Of a DNA stretch of 64,000 bases, positions 8,996 to 17,243 are shown in pieces. The notes under the pieces were generated by a model. It saw only the letters and a list, made by a program, of their open reading frames with translations, was not told the origin of the DNA and searched no databases. The stretch's first letter is position 1; each line of letters begins with the position of its first letter. The stretch is from Mycolicibacterium fluoranthenivorans (GTDB lineage Bacteria; Actinomycetota; Actinomycetes; Mycobacteriales; Mycobacteriaceae), in the NCBI RefSeq assembly GCF_011758805.1, contig NZ_JAANOW010000002.1, positions 558,001-622,000 of the forward strand, given 5' to 3'. A program made the position numbers and the translations under genes.

Positions 8996-9475
8996 ATGCG
9001 GCTCTCGCGGATGATCCCGCTCGTCACCACGGTCACGCTCGTCGCCGCGTCCTGCGGCTGGAGCCCGCCGAACTCCGGCTCCACCACGTCGAGCGACTGC
9101 AAGCCCGAGGACACCCCGACCGCGGAGACGGTGGCCGCCGCGGTGCAGAAACTCGGAGATCGCTGGCATGAGACCTCGCACGGGCACACCGGCGACTGCC
9201 GGCTGCACTGGGTGGTCGTCGGCACGGGTGACAAGGCCCTGGACGCGGCCGTGCAGGTGCTGTTCTTCGACCGCAACTCGCCGCTGGGCCCGCCCACCCC
9301 GCGCCCGCGCCCGTACACGACGGTCGTACCGCTGGGGGACAAGATCGCGACGGTGCAGTATCAGTGGCTCCAGGGCGCCGACAAACCGTGCTGCCCGACC
9401 GGGATCGCCCAGGTCCGCTTCCAGATCGGCGACGACGGCAAGCTCAAGGCGCTGGATCCCATCCCGAACCCCTAG
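8996..9475 (+). CDS. lppQ: LppP/LprE-family lipoprotein (LppQ-like)
   Basis: Putative cell-envelope lipoprotein of 159 aa. The ATG at 8996 gives a clean signal sequence ending in the lipobox-like VAASC (C20); an upstream extension of the open frame would run through the cutinase promoter. The mature part carries four more cysteines (C35, C68, and C131-C132 in KPCCPTG) and the LYCR-like layout of the LppP/LprE family. It stands next to tRNA-Asn and the dnaG block as Rv2341 (lppQ) does in M. tuberculosis, which is why I use that symbol. No enzymatic motif; function unknown. Confidence 0.75.
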   Translation: MRLSRMIPLVTTVTLVAASCGWSPPNSGSTTSSDCKPEDTPTAETVAAAVQKLGDRWHETSHGHTGDCRLHWVVVGTGDKALDAAVQVLFFDRNSPLGPPTPRPRPYTTVVPLGDKIATVQYQWLQGADKPCCPTGIAQVRFQIGDDGKLKALDPIPNP

Positions 9476-9539
9476 CGCGCCGAGATTGCCGTTATCGGGC
9501 GCCGCACTCGAACTTCTGCGCAATAACCGCAATCTCGCG

Positions 9540-10106
9540 TCAGCCGCGGTGGCTCTTCTGCTGGTACAGCTCGATCAGCCCCGCCTCGACGCGACGCAGC
9601 GGCTCGTCGGACTTGGTGGCCTGGCACATGATGATCGCGCCCTCGACGGCGGCGACGGTCATCGTCGCCAGCTGCGCGGCATCCGCGGGTGACAGGTCGG
9701 CCTCTTGCAGATGGCCGGTGAGGCGTCGCTCCCAGTCGGTGAACACCTCGCCGGCGGTATCGGCGGCCACGGAAGCCTCCGAGCGGCCGAGGGCGGCGGC
9801 CACGATCGGGCAGCCCGCGGTGAAATCGGTCGCCCGCAGCGCGTCGGTCCAGCCGGCGATGAAGCGCTGGATCACCACCACCGGATCGCCGTCGCGGGCC
9901 AACCGGTCGATCGCGGCACCGGTCACCTTGCCCGCCACCGCGGTGGCGTCGGCGATGAGTTCGGCCTTGCCGCCGGGGAAATTCAGGTACAGCGAGCGCC
10001 GGGCCGTCCCGCTCAGTTCCAGCAGCAGCGCAAGCCCGGTACCTGCGACGCCGTTGCGCCGGATGAGGTCGACGGCACTGGAGATGAGCCGATCCCGTGC
10101 CTGCAT
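9540..10106 (-). CDS. TetR family regulator (LmrA/YxaF type)
   Basis: Repressor of 188 aa with an N-terminal TetR helix-turn-helix (residues 1-50; ALLLELSGTARRSLYLNFPGGKAEL) and a C-terminal ligand domain of the LmrA/YxaF type, including the GCPIVAAALGR pattern. It is divergent from the MmpL exporter. The perfect inverted repeat GTAGACC-GTTT-GGTCTAC in the gap is the obvious operator, so the protein most likely represses the exporter until an exported compound binds. The ATG at 10106 agrees with the usual compact TetR N-terminus. Confidence 0.9.
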   Translation of the reverse strand: MQARDRLISSAVDLIRRNGVAGTGLALLLELSGTARRSLYLNFPGGKAELIADATAVAGKVTGAAIDRLARDGDPVVVIQRFIAGWTDALRATDFTAGCPIVAAALGRSEASVAADTAGEVFTDWERRLTGHLQEADLSPADAAQLATMTVAAVEGAIIMCQATKSDEPLRRVEAGLIELYQQKSHRG

Positions 10107-10172
10107 GCGCGTTTTTCCTACCTGAGGGTGATTGCGGTGTACCGATCAGTCTACTAACGTCTGTCGCCACGC

Positions 10173-10190
10173 GTAGACCGTTTGGTCTAC
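10173..10190. promoter_or_regulatory. TetR-type operator between tetR and mmpL
   Basis: GTAGACC-GTTT-GGTCTAC is a perfect 7-bp inverted repeat with a four-base centre. It ends 23 bp before the first possible GTG of the MmpL gene and 67 bp before the TetR start. Its size fits a TetR-family dimer site. Confidence 0.75.
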
Positions 10191-10213
10191 ATGGGGTGCG
10201 CGAGGGGGACGAA

Positions 10214-13200
10214 GTGGCTCATGGGGAGAGCAGGGTGTTCGGCCGGTTCAGCCGGTTCTGTGCGCGTTACGCGTGGTGGGTCATCGGGTTCTGGGTGGTT
10301 CTGGTCGGCGCGCTGAACCTCGCCATCCCGCAGCTGGAACGCACCGTCGCCGAACATTCGGCTCCGTTCATCCCCGGCAATATCGAAGCGGCGCAAACAC
10401 TTCGGCACATGTCCAAGGAATTCGGCGTGCCGGCCTCGTCGGCCATCGGCAGCGTGCTGCTGGTCAACGAGAGCGGTATCGGCGCCGCGGACGAGCAGGT
10501 CTACCGCGACCTGGTGGCCGCGCTGCGGGCCGATACCGACGACGTGGCCTACGTCTTGGACGGCTACAGCAGCGACACCTTGCGCAGCATCGCGCTGAGC
10601 CCGGACGGTAAGGCGATCAACCTGGTGGTCGCCGGCACCGGAGACGTCGGATCGACCAAGGCGCATCAGAACACCGTGAATATCCGCAACACCATCGACG
10701 CCCTGGCCAAGCCGGCGGGTCTGCAGATGTACTACACCGGGCCGTCGCCCACCTTGGCCGATCTGTTCAGTGCCATGGACTTCTCGCTGCTGATCATCAC
10801 CGCGGTCTCGGTGCTGCTGATCACCCTGGTCCTGCTGGCGGTGTACCGCTCGATGGTCACCGCGCTCATCCCGCTGCTCACCATCGGCATCGGCCTCGGT
10901 GTGGCACGGCCGGTGGTGTCGCTGCTGGGCGGCGCCGGCGTGCTGACCGTCTCCAACTTCACCATCGCGCTGATGACCGCGATGTTGCTCGGCGCGGCCA
11001 CCGATTACGCGATCTTCATCCTGGCGGGCTACCACGAAGGCAGACGCAACGGGCTGGCCGTGCCGGACGCGTTGGGGCAAGCCGGGCAGAAGGTCTCCGG
11101 CATCCTGATCGCCTCCATGCTCACCATCGCCGCGGCCGCGACCGCGATGGCCTTCACCCAGCTCGGCATGTTCCGGGCCGCGGGGCCGCCGATCGCCATC
11201 GCGATCGTGATCGCGCTGGCCATCTCGATGACGCTGCCGTATGCGCTGCTGTCCCTCCTGGGCCGCCAGGGTTTCGCCGAACCGCGGCCGATCAACGAGC
11301 GCCGGTGGCGACGGATCGGCACGACGATGATCCGGCGTTCGGGCGCGCTGTCCGCGGCCTCGCTGGTGTTGCTGCTTGCCGCCGCCTCGGTGCTGCTCAC
11401 CTTCCGGGTGAACTTCGACGAGAACGCCATGCAACTCGACCGCACCGAGAGCGCCACGGGCTACGAGAAGGCTTATGCCCATTGGGGAGTCAACGAGGTG
11501 GCGCCCGAATACCTGATCGTCTCGGCCGACCACGACATGCGCAACACCAACGATCTGGCAGCGCTGGACCGGGTCGCCGCGCGCATCGCCGGGATGCCGC
11601 AGGTGGCGTATGTCCGTGCCATGACGCGACCGACAGGCCGCCAGCTGGAGCAGACGACGGTGGGTTATCAGGCCGGTATCGTCGCCCACCGGCTCGGCGA
11701 CGCCAGGGACCGGATCGGCACGGCGACCCCCGACCTGCAGCGGCTGGCCGCGGGCACCGCGACCCTTCGCGACGGCGCCGCCAGTGCCGATGCGCAGCTC
11801 CCGCAACTGGTTTCGGGGATCAAGTCCGTCACCGCGCTGGCGCACCAGGTGCTCGGCGGATATCAGGAGGCCGACTCCGCGCTGCGCACCGTCACCGACG
11901 GCCGGGTCGACGTGCCCGCGGCGCTGGCCGATCTGAACGCCTCGGTGGGCCTGCTCGACGTGGCCCTGCAGGCGATCCCGGACACAGCCCAGATCGCCGA
12001 CAGTGGCCGGGTGGTCAGTTCGGCACTGGGCGCGGCGCTGACCCCGCAGCCCGGACCGGACTGTCTGCTCAACCCGGTGTGCATGCGGGCCCGGTCCAGT
12101 CTCGCCGATCTGGATGCCGTGTCCGACGGTGCCGTCACCCGCACGCTGCGTCAGGCGCAGCTGTTGGCCGCGGTACCGCAGGTGACCGTCGACAAGGTGC
12201 GCGCCGCCCAACCGGGCATCAAGAACGCCCTGGCCCGGCTGCAGGCCATGGTGGCCATGGTGCCCGGCGGTTCCCCCGAGCGGGCCAATGCCCAGCTCGC
12301 CGAACTGGTCCGCGGTGCGGATCGTCTCGACGAGGGCATGAGCCGGTTGGCCGCCGGTCTGAATCAGGTGAAGGGGGGTGTCGACCAGGTGGTGGGGCTG
12401 ACCGGTCAGCTCACCGACGGACTCACCCAGGCCTCGGACTATCTGGCCGCGCTGGCCGCGCACACCTCAGCCGGGGCCGGGACCGGGTTCTATCTACCCG
12501 CACAAGGCTTCGCCGACAAGGCATTCCAGGAGGGCCAGCGCCTGTTGTTCGCGCCCGACGGCCGGACCGCGCGGATGCTCGTGGTGTGGCGGATCAACCC
12601 CTACAGTGACGCGGCGCTGAACGCCACCCGTGAACTGAGCCCGGCGGCGACCGAAGCCGCAGCCGGGACGTCACTGCAGGGCGCGCATTTCGCCACCACC
12701 GGGTTGGCCTCGTTGTCGGCGGATATGCGTGACCAGGTGTGGCGGGACTTCGCCGTCTACGGCGTGGTCGCCATCCTGGGGGTGCTGCTGGTTCTGATGG
12801 TGTTGTTGCGCAGTATCGCCGCACCGGTGTTCATGGTCGCCGTCGTGGTGCTGTCGTTCGGTGCGGCCTCGGGCATCAGCGTGCTGGTGTGGCAGCACCT
12901 GATCGGGGTGGACGTCGACTGGTCGGTGTTCCCGGTGTCGTTCATGGCGTTGATCGCCGTCGGCGCCGACTACAGCATGCTCTTCGCCGCGCGCATCCGC
13001 GAGGAGTCCGGTGACGGCATGGTCCGCGGCATCATGCGCAGCTTCGGCAGCACCGGCAGCGTCATCACCACCGCCGGAATCGTCTTCGCGCTCACCATGT
13101 TCGCGTTGATGAGCGGCCGGGTGATCAACCTGCTGCAGATCGGGTTCACCGTGGGCGTCGGTCTGCTCATCGATATCACCCTGGTGCGCACGATCATGGT

Positions 13201-13264
13201 GCCGGCCGCGATGTCCTTGATCGGCGACCGTATCTGGTGGCCGAGCAAACCCCGGCGGGGGTGA
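10214..13264 (+). CDS. MmpL/RND family transporter
   Basis: Inner-membrane RND exporter of about 1016 aa. Twelve membrane segments come in two halves, each with the MMPL proton-relay pattern (GAATDYAIF in the first, AVGADYSML in the second). A long extracytoplasmic domain in the second half carries heptad-like helices (for example LDEGMSRLAAGLNQVKGG). Two GTG starts are possible, at 10214 and 10235; the second has GGAGAG five bases before it and begins VFGRFSRF, so the shorter form is equally likely. It is controlled, by inference, by the divergent TetR through the operator at 10173-10190. Substrate unknown; MmpL proteins export lipids, siderophores or drugs. Confidence 0.93.
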   Translation: MAHGESRVFGRFSRFCARYAWWVIGFWVVLVGALNLAIPQLERTVAEHSAPFIPGNIEAAQTLRHMSKEFGVPASSAIGSVLLVNESGIGAADEQVYRDLVAALRADTDDVAYVLDGYSSDTLRSIALSPDGKAINLVVAGTGDVGSTKAHQNTVNIRNTIDALAKPAGLQMYYTGPSPTLADLFSAMDFSLLIITAVSVLLITLVLLAVYRSMVTALIPLLTIGIGLGVARPVVSLLGGAGVLTVSNFTIALMTAMLLGAATDYAIFILAGYHEGRRNGLAVPDALGQAGQKVSGILIASMLTIAAAATAMAFTQLGMFRAAGPPIAIAIVIALAISMTLPYALLSLLGRQGFAEPRPINERRWRRIGTTMIRRSGALSAASLVLLLAAASVLLTFRVNFDENAMQLDRTESATGYEKAYAHWGVNEVAPEYLIVSADHDMRNTNDLAALDRVAARIAGMPQVAYVRAMTRPTGRQLEQTTVGYQAGIVAHRLGDARDRIGTATPDLQRLAAGTATLRDGAASADAQLPQLVSGIKSVTALAHQVLGGYQEADSALRTVTDGRVDVPAALADLNASVGLLDVALQAIPDTAQIADSGRVVSSALGAALTPQPGPDCLLNPVCMRARSSLADLDAVSDGAVTRTLRQAQLLAAVPQVTVDKVRAAQPGIKNALARLQAMVAMVPGGSPERANAQLAELVRGADRLDEGMSRLAAGLNQVKGGVDQVVGLTGQLTDGLTQASDYLAALAAHTSAGAGTGFYLPAQGFADKAFQEGQRLLFAPDGRTARMLVVWRINPYSDAALNATRELSPAATEAAAGTSLQGAHFATTGLASLSADMRDQVWRDFAVYGVVAILGVLLVLMVLLRSIAAPVFMVAVVVLSFGAASGISVLVWQHLIGVDVDWSVFPVSFMALIAVGADYSMLFAARIREESGDGMVRGIMRSFGSTGSVITTAGIVFALTMFALMSGRVINLLQIGFTVGVGLLIDITLVRTIMVPAAMSLIGDRIWWPSKPRRG

Positions 13265-13282
13265 CGCCCGGGCTGGTCAGCA

Positions 13283-15253
13283 CTACGCGGGCTCGATGGT
13301 GCCGGAGCTGACGGCGTCCTTCGCCTGATGCTCGTCGGCGTCCGGGATGTTCTCCGGATGCAGCATCTCGGCGTACCGCAGCTGCTCGGGAATCCCGAAA
13401 CCGTCCACCAGCAATTCGGCATGTGGGCGCAGTTTGCGGCAGCGGTCGTTGATGGCGCGGGTGACGGCCTTGGCGCGTTCGGTGGACAGGAAGCGGTGCT
13501 CGACGAACCACGCCTTGTCGTCCTCGATGATGCTCAGGGCGTAGAGGTCGCAGACCAGGTTGAGGATCTCGCGTGCGTCGTCATCCTCGCAGGCGTCGAC
13601 GCCGGCGACGAAGGCCTCCAGTACGACCCGGTCGATATGCGCGGTGGCGGCGTGCAGCACGTGATCCTGCACCGAGTTGAACGCCTCGAACGCGCTCATC
13701 TCCTTGGCCTTGCCCTGCAGCCGGCGCGCGACAGTGGACAGGGTGTACTCCTCGCGGTCCTCGAACATCTTGACCTGGGTGCCGCGGTTGAAGAGGCTGC
13801 CCTCCTCCTCGTTGTCCTGCCGGGTGTCGAGGATGGTCTGCATGATGGTCTCGGCCGCGGTGCGCTTGAGCACCCGCTCGCCGGCGAAGTTGGCGGCGAA
13901 GCGCACCCATTCCACCGGGCTCATACCCTTGATGTCGTCGGCGTAGGCGGTCAGCAGCTCCTTGGCCACCAGCTGGGTGAGCACGTGGTTGTCACCCTCG
14001 AACGTGGTGAACACGTCGATGTCACCGCGCAGCGCGATCAACCGGTTCTCGGCCAGGTAGCCCGCGCCGCCGCAGGCTTCGCGCGCCTCCTGGATCGCCC
14101 GGCTGGCGTGCCAGGTGTTCGCGGCCTTCAGCCCCGCCGCCCGCGCTTCGACCTCGCGCTGGTCCTCGGCGTCGGGAAAGTCCGAGGACTGGATTTCGTG
14201 CAGCTTGGCCACCAGCTCGTTCTGCGCGAACTGCAGGGCGTAGGACCGCGCGATCAGGGGAAACAGCCGGCGCTGGTGCACCAGGTAATCCATGATGAGC
14301 ACTTCGTCATCGGCATCGGGTGCGCTGAACTGCTTGCGCTGCAACGCATACCGGGTCGCGATATCCAGCGCCACCCGGCCTGCCGCGGCGGCGCTGCCGC
14401 CGACGGTGACCCGGCCGCGGATCAGGGTGCCCAGCATGGTGAAGAACCGCCGCCCGGGGTTCTCGATGGGTGAGGAGTAGGTACCGTCTTCGGCGACGTC
14501 GGCGTACTTGTTGAGCAGATTCTCCCGAGGGACGCGGACATGGTCGAACTGGATGCGACCGTTGTCCACGCCGGGCAGACCGCCCTTGTAGTGACAGTCC
14601 GAGGTGGTGACACCGGGCAGATCGTTGCCCTCCTCGTCGCGCAGCGGCACCACGAAGCAGTGCACACCGTGGCCTTCACCCTGGGTGATCAACTGCGCGA
14701 AAACCGCGGCCACCCGCGCGGTTTGGGCCGCACCGCCGATGTAGTCCTTGCGGGCGCTCGGGGTGGGGGAGTCGATGACGAACTCTTTGGTCGCCGGGTC
14801 ATAGGTGGCGGTGGTCTCCAGCGACTGCACATCGCTGCCGTGGCCCGTCTCGGTCATGGCGAAACAGCCGAGCAGATCCAGGCTGATGATGTCGCGGACA
14901 TACGCCTTGTGATGGCGTTCGGTGCCCAGGTTCTCGATCGCGCCGCCGAACAGCCCCCACTGCACACCCGCTTTGACCATCAGCGAAAGGTCGCTCATGG
15001 CGAGCATCTCGATCCGGGTGACGGCCGCGCCGACATCTCCCGTGCCGCCGTGCTCCTTGCGGAAGCCGTCCTCCGCGGCGCCCGCGGCGGCCATGATCTT
15101 GAGCTGTTCGCCGACCTTGGTGCGGGCGATCACGGTGTTCGGGGTGTAATGCGGCTTGAAGATCTCACCGGACAGCTCGGTCCGCACGGCGTTCTTCACG
15201 TCGCGCCAGCGTCCGTCGAGGGTGTTGCGCAGATGTTCCGCGGTGGTGGTCAT
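13283..15253 (-). CDS. Acyl-CoA dehydrogenase/acyl-CoA oxidase-like flavoprotein
   Basis: FAD enzyme of 656 aa, far longer than ordinary acyl-CoA dehydrogenases (about 380-400 aa) and similar in layout to acyl-CoA oxidases. It has an N-terminal helical part, the FAD/substrate motif CFAMTETGHGSDVQ (about 130-143), the middle beta domain, then ACGGAGYLAENR and FEGDNHVLTQLVAKELL near 420-460. An extra C-terminal helical domain of about 190 residues follows. It would introduce the alpha-beta double bond into acyl-CoA in the cytoplasm. Convergent with the MmpL gene (18 bp gap). The chain length of its substrate cannot be judged from sequence. Confidence 0.9.
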   Translation of the reverse strand: MTTTAEHLRNTLDGRWRDVKNAVRTELSGEIFKPHYTPNTVIARTKVGEQLKIMAAAGAAEDGFRKEHGGTGDVGAAVTRIEMLAMSDLSLMVKAGVQWGLFGGAIENLGTERHHKAYVRDIISLDLLGCFAMTETGHGSDVQSLETTATYDPATKEFVIDSPTPSARKDYIGGAAQTARVAAVFAQLITQGEGHGVHCFVVPLRDEEGNDLPGVTTSDCHYKGGLPGVDNGRIQFDHVRVPRENLLNKYADVAEDGTYSSPIENPGRRFFTMLGTLIRGRVTVGGSAAAAGRVALDIATRYALQRKQFSAPDADDEVLIMDYLVHQRRLFPLIARSYALQFAQNELVAKLHEIQSSDFPDAEDQREVEARAAGLKAANTWHASRAIQEAREACGGAGYLAENRLIALRGDIDVFTTFEGDNHVLTQLVAKELLTAYADDIKGMSPVEWVRFAANFAGERVLKRTAAETIMQTILDTRQDNEEEGSLFNRGTQVKMFEDREEYTLSTVARRLQGKAKEMSAFEAFNSVQDHVLHAATAHIDRVVLEAFVAGVDACEDDDAREILNLVCDLYALSIIEDDKAWFVEHRFLSTERAKAVTRAINDRCRKLRPHAELLVDGFGIPEQLRYAEMLHPENIPDADEHQAKDAVSSGTIEPA

Positions 15254-15409
15254 ACCCGAACTTAGCCCGTGGAAGCGGTCCGCAAACGTGACTCTGGCAA
15301 CGCCGAGGTCGAACTGTGCACGACGGCGATCACACCCACGCGGCGGCCCGCCGCGTGCAGCAACATTCGGCGCGATGTCGGCTCGTGGCGCCTGTGGTTA
15401 TCTGTTGGC

Positions 15410-16492
15410 GTGAAGCTATTGGCGGTGGTGCTGTCGGCGCTTCTGGTGATGGCGGGTTGTGCGGCCCCGCCGGCGCCCACCTCCCAGCTGGAGTTTCTCG
15501 GCAAGGTCGAATTGGCGCACGGTCTGCTGTTCGCCGATACGACGGTGGGCGGTCTCTCCGGCATCACCTACGACGCCGGCCGCGACCAGTATTACGTGAT
15601 CAGCGACGATCGGTCCGCGAAGAGCCCGGCCCGGTTCTACACCATGAGCATCGCCCTCTCGGGCAGCAATCTGGCCCGCGTCGACCTGCGGGGTACCACG
15701 CCACTGCTCAACACCGACGGTCAGCGGTTCGCGCCGAAGTCGGCCACCACCGTGCCTCCGGATCCCGAGGGAATCGCCTTCGATTCCCGCCGCCAGCAGT
15801 TGTACTGGTCCAGCGAGGGGGAGCGGATCGTGAAACCGGACACTCCGCCGGTGCTGCTCGATCCCTGGGTGCGGACGGCGGCGCTCGATGGCGCATTCCG
15901 CGGCCAGTTCGCCCTGCCCCCGGAATTGCACATGTCCGCCGCCGATATGGGGCCGCGGAAGAATCAGGCGCTGGAGGGACTCACGCTGGCGCCCGACGGG
16001 ACCGCACTGTGGGCGGGTATGGAGGACCCCGGTTTCAACGACGGACCGGTGCCCACCGCCGAGCAGGGCGCGTTGACCAGGATCACCCGGCTCGATCCGG
16101 TGACGCGGCAGCCGACGGGGCAGTATGCCTACCCGCTGGATCCGGTCAGCTCGGGGGCCGGCGGCGGTAACGGGTTGTCGGATCTGGTGGCGCTCAACGC
16201 CGAGGACTTCCTGGTCATCGAGCGTGGGCACGGCACCAAGACCTCGGTGCACATCTACCGGGCGAGCATCGCCGGGGCGGACGACATTCTGGGCCGGCCG
16301 TCGTCGGCGGGGGCGGCACCCATGCGCAAGACCCTGGTGGCCGACTTGTCTGCGACGGTGCATTCGGTGGACAACGTCGAGGGAATCACCTTAGGGCCCA
16401 AGCTGTCCGACGGTCGTCAATCGGTGGTCATGGTCACCGATGACAACTTCTCGCCCGATCAGGTGACGCAGCTGCTGGCGTTCGCGCTCTGA
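15410..16492 (+). CDS. Esterase-like phytase-domain lipoprotein
   Basis: Predicted lipoprotein of 360 aa with signal sequence MKLLAVVLSALLVMAGC (C17 in the lipobox VMAGC) and a phytase-like/esterase-like beta-propeller domain. Blade signatures appear as GLSGITYD, PEGIAFDS, ALEGLTLAP and NVEGITLGPKL, with YVISDDRS and VMVTDDNFS at either end. The frame is open for 47 codons upstream, but the GTG at 15410 is the start that gives a signal sequence. Members of this family are predicted calcium-dependent phosphoesterases; no substrate is known here. It ends 3 bp before the XRE regulator on the other strand. Confidence 0.85.
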   Translation: MKLLAVVLSALLVMAGCAAPPAPTSQLEFLGKVELAHGLLFADTTVGGLSGITYDAGRDQYYVISDDRSAKSPARFYTMSIALSGSNLARVDLRGTTPLLNTDGQRFAPKSATTVPPDPEGIAFDSRRQQLYWSSEGERIVKPDTPPVLLDPWVRTAALDGAFRGQFALPPELHMSAADMGPRKNQALEGLTLAPDGTALWAGMEDPGFNDGPVPTAEQGALTRITRLDPVTRQPTGQYAYPLDPVSSGAGGGNGLSDLVALNAEDFLVIERGHGTKTSVHIYRASIAGADDILGRPSSAGAAPMRKTLVADLSATVHSVDNVEGITLGPKLSDGRQSVVMVTDDNFSPDQVTQLLAFAL

Positions 16493-16495
16493 GCG

Positions 16496-17104
16496 TCAGC
16501 TGTGCGACGGCGCGCGAAGTGCCGCACCTTCACCCGGGTGGGCGATGGCGAGCAGAGCGTGGGCGGGTTCGTCGTCGACCAGCAGCCAGCGGTGGGGCAG
16601 GTCGGCGGGGTGACTCACCAGATCCCCGGGTTCGAGTCGAACGGTCGGATGCCCGGAGATCTCGACGTCGAGCACACCGCTGATGAGATAGACGGCCAGT
16701 TCACCGGGAAGCTCGAACCATTCGGAGATGTACTGGCCAGGTTCGATGCGGTAGTCGATGACCTCCAACGGGTTTCCCGGCTGCATCACCAGCGCCCTGC
16801 CCGCGGCCGCGTCGGCCCGGTTGGCCACCGGAATGGATCGGCCCTCACCGGCCCGGATCACCGAGACGCGGGACGCCGGAGGCGCGGGCAGTAGCGCTCC
16901 CGGCAGGACATCGAGGGCATCCGCGAGCCGATAGGTGGTGATCATCGACGGTGCGCTGACGCCGCGCTCGATCTGGCTCAGGAAGGGTTGACTGACGCCC
17001 GAGCGGCGGGCCAGCTCGCGCATTGATAAGCCTGACTTCTCGCGCAGGCCTTTCACGGTGGCGCCGATCATGGCATTGAGCGCGCCTTCGTCAGGCTGTG
17101 TCAT
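16496..17104 (-). CDS. XRE family regulator with C-terminal cupin domain
   Basis: Transcription regulator of 202 aa with a helix-turn-helix at residues 14-68 (GLSMRELARRSGVSQPFLSQ) and a cupin sensor barrel over about 115-190. The ATG at 17104 (MTQPDEG) is preferred over one five codons upstream because GAGGAA lies seven bases before it. It is divergent from the NCS1 permease. The 12-bp perfect inverted repeat at 17160-17194 lies between them, so it probably senses a small ligand such as a nucleobase and controls the permease/oxygenase operon. Regulators of this build often govern uptake and catabolism of one nitrogen compound. Confidence 0.9.
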   Translation of the reverse strand: MTQPDEGALNAMIGATVKGLREKSGLSMRELARRSGVSQPFLSQIERGVSAPSMITTYRLADALDVLPGALLPAPPASRVSVIRAGEGRSIPVANRADAAAGRALVMQPGNPLEVIDYRIEPGQYISEWFELPGELAVYLISGVLDVEISGHPTVRLEPGDLVSHPADLPHRWLLVDDEPAHALLAIAHPGEGAALRAPSHS

Positions 17105-17159
17105 CCGCGGATTCCTCACATGTTCGTAACCTCAGCTGAACGTCTATGACATTCAAAAT

Positions 17160-17194
17160 CGCCATATTGATCGCTAGCAACAATCAATATGGCG
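17160..17194. promoter_or_regulatory. Large inverted-repeat operator candidate
   Basis: CGCCATATTGAT, then eleven bases, then ATCAATATGGCG: a perfect 12-bp inverted repeat between the XRE-cupin regulator and the NCS1 permease. It is the only strong dyad in the divergent gap and starts 56 bp from the regulator's start codon. Likely the regulator's binding site. Confidence 0.65.
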
Positions 17195-17243
17195 TGCGGA
17201 GAGTCGAAGCTCGATCGCACTCCCAGACCTCAGGAGTGTATCG

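Noticed and set aside
10187..12463. A 758-codon open frame antisense to the MmpL gene
   Set aside because: Extreme His/Gln/Gly content and no domain; the plus strand encodes clear RND membrane helices and motifs.
13283..15253. Ordinary FadE acyl-CoA dehydrogenase
   Set aside because: At 656 aa with an extra C-terminal helical domain it resembles the acyl-CoA oxidase architecture more closely.
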